NCBI GenBank assembly: GCA_013152045.1
Contig: JAADGZ010000238.1
Coordinates: 1 to 6,254, forward strand
Source: Gammaproteobacteria bacterium
GTDB lineage: Bacteria > Pseudomonadota > Gammaproteobacteria > UBA6429 > Thiohalophilaceae
DNA length: 6,254 nucleotides
Direction of reading: 5' to 3'
The notes under the pieces are model-generated. The model made no database searches. It was not told the DNA's origin and saw only the letters and a program-made list of their open reading frames with translations. Positions 6,211-6,254 of this stretch are shown one piece after another. Numbering within the stretch: position 1 is the stretch's first letter; the number at the start of each line of letters is the position of its first letter. A program made the translations under genes and the position numbers.

Positions 6211-6254
6211 CGAGAATATTTTTATCCGGGGATGAAGAAAGCACCTGTTGGGTT

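Larger units (their letters stand above)
5939..6254. repeat. Tandem array of a ~190-bp composite palindromic repeat
   Basis: Bases 5955-6059 recur at 6146-6254, identical apart from a 4-base GGGT insertion in the second copy. The repeat period is 191 bp at the left end and 195 bp after the insertion. Each unit has a CCACAGAGG-type palindrome followed by a TGTTGGG-type palindrome. GCCCAACA-like sequence just before the first unit (5939-5946) matches the right end of the second palindrome (6128-6135), so the array appears to begin with a remnant of another unit. It starts 4 bases after the stop codon of the trihaem gene and runs off the window. I see no gene in it; an open frame crossing 5932-6117 is made mostly of palindrome sequence. 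Confidence 0.9.

Noticed and set aside
5939..6254. CRISPR array or insertion sequence
   Set aside because: The repeat unit is about 190 bp without regular short spacers, and there is no transposase or cas gene; it is a tandem composite palindrome.

Overview
The window looks like part of a proteobacterial chromosome, most likely gammaproteobacterial or betaproteobacterial. This rests on moderate GC content, membrane-anchored c-type cytochromes, and two intergenic palindrome families (a CCACAGAGG type and a TGTTGGG/CCCAACCTAC type) that I recall as common in those groups. No rRNA, tRNA or taxonomic marker gene is present, so the lineage is an inference.

All convincing genes are on the + strand and form what looks like one respiratory operon. 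Bases 1-267 are non-coding leader DNA with short direct and inverted repeats. Two tiny single-helix membrane proteins follow (268-414, 48 aa; 452-592, 46 aa). After a 126-bp gap holding two dyads comes a 614-aa polytopic membrane protein (719-2563). It resembles subunit I of cytochrome bd oxidase but has about 14 helices, a cleavable-looking signal peptide, no quinol loop and altered ligand motifs. A 119-bp gap filled by a long hairpin precedes a membrane-anchored dihaem cytochrome c (2683-3483). Next is a 797-aa membrane protein with three c-haem sites and a C-terminal domain resembling the haem-b subunit of ethylbenzene dehydrogenase (3542-5935). From 5939 to the window end lies a roughly 190-bp tandem repeat made of two alternating palindromes; it runs off the edge.

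Taken together, the genes suggest a membrane complex in which five c haems, and perhaps one b haem, on the periplasmic side exchange electrons with a bd-like integral membrane core. Quinol-oxidising bd oxidases do not need c-type cytochromes and have a CydB partner; here there is no CydB and there are two cytochrome c proteins. The simplest model is an unconventional terminal oxidase, or other small-molecule reductase, fed by cytochrome c. Bd-like proteins of this broad kind have been noted in nitrite-oxidising Nitrospira. The reaction, the haem content and the role of the two small proteins cannot be settled from sequence alone.
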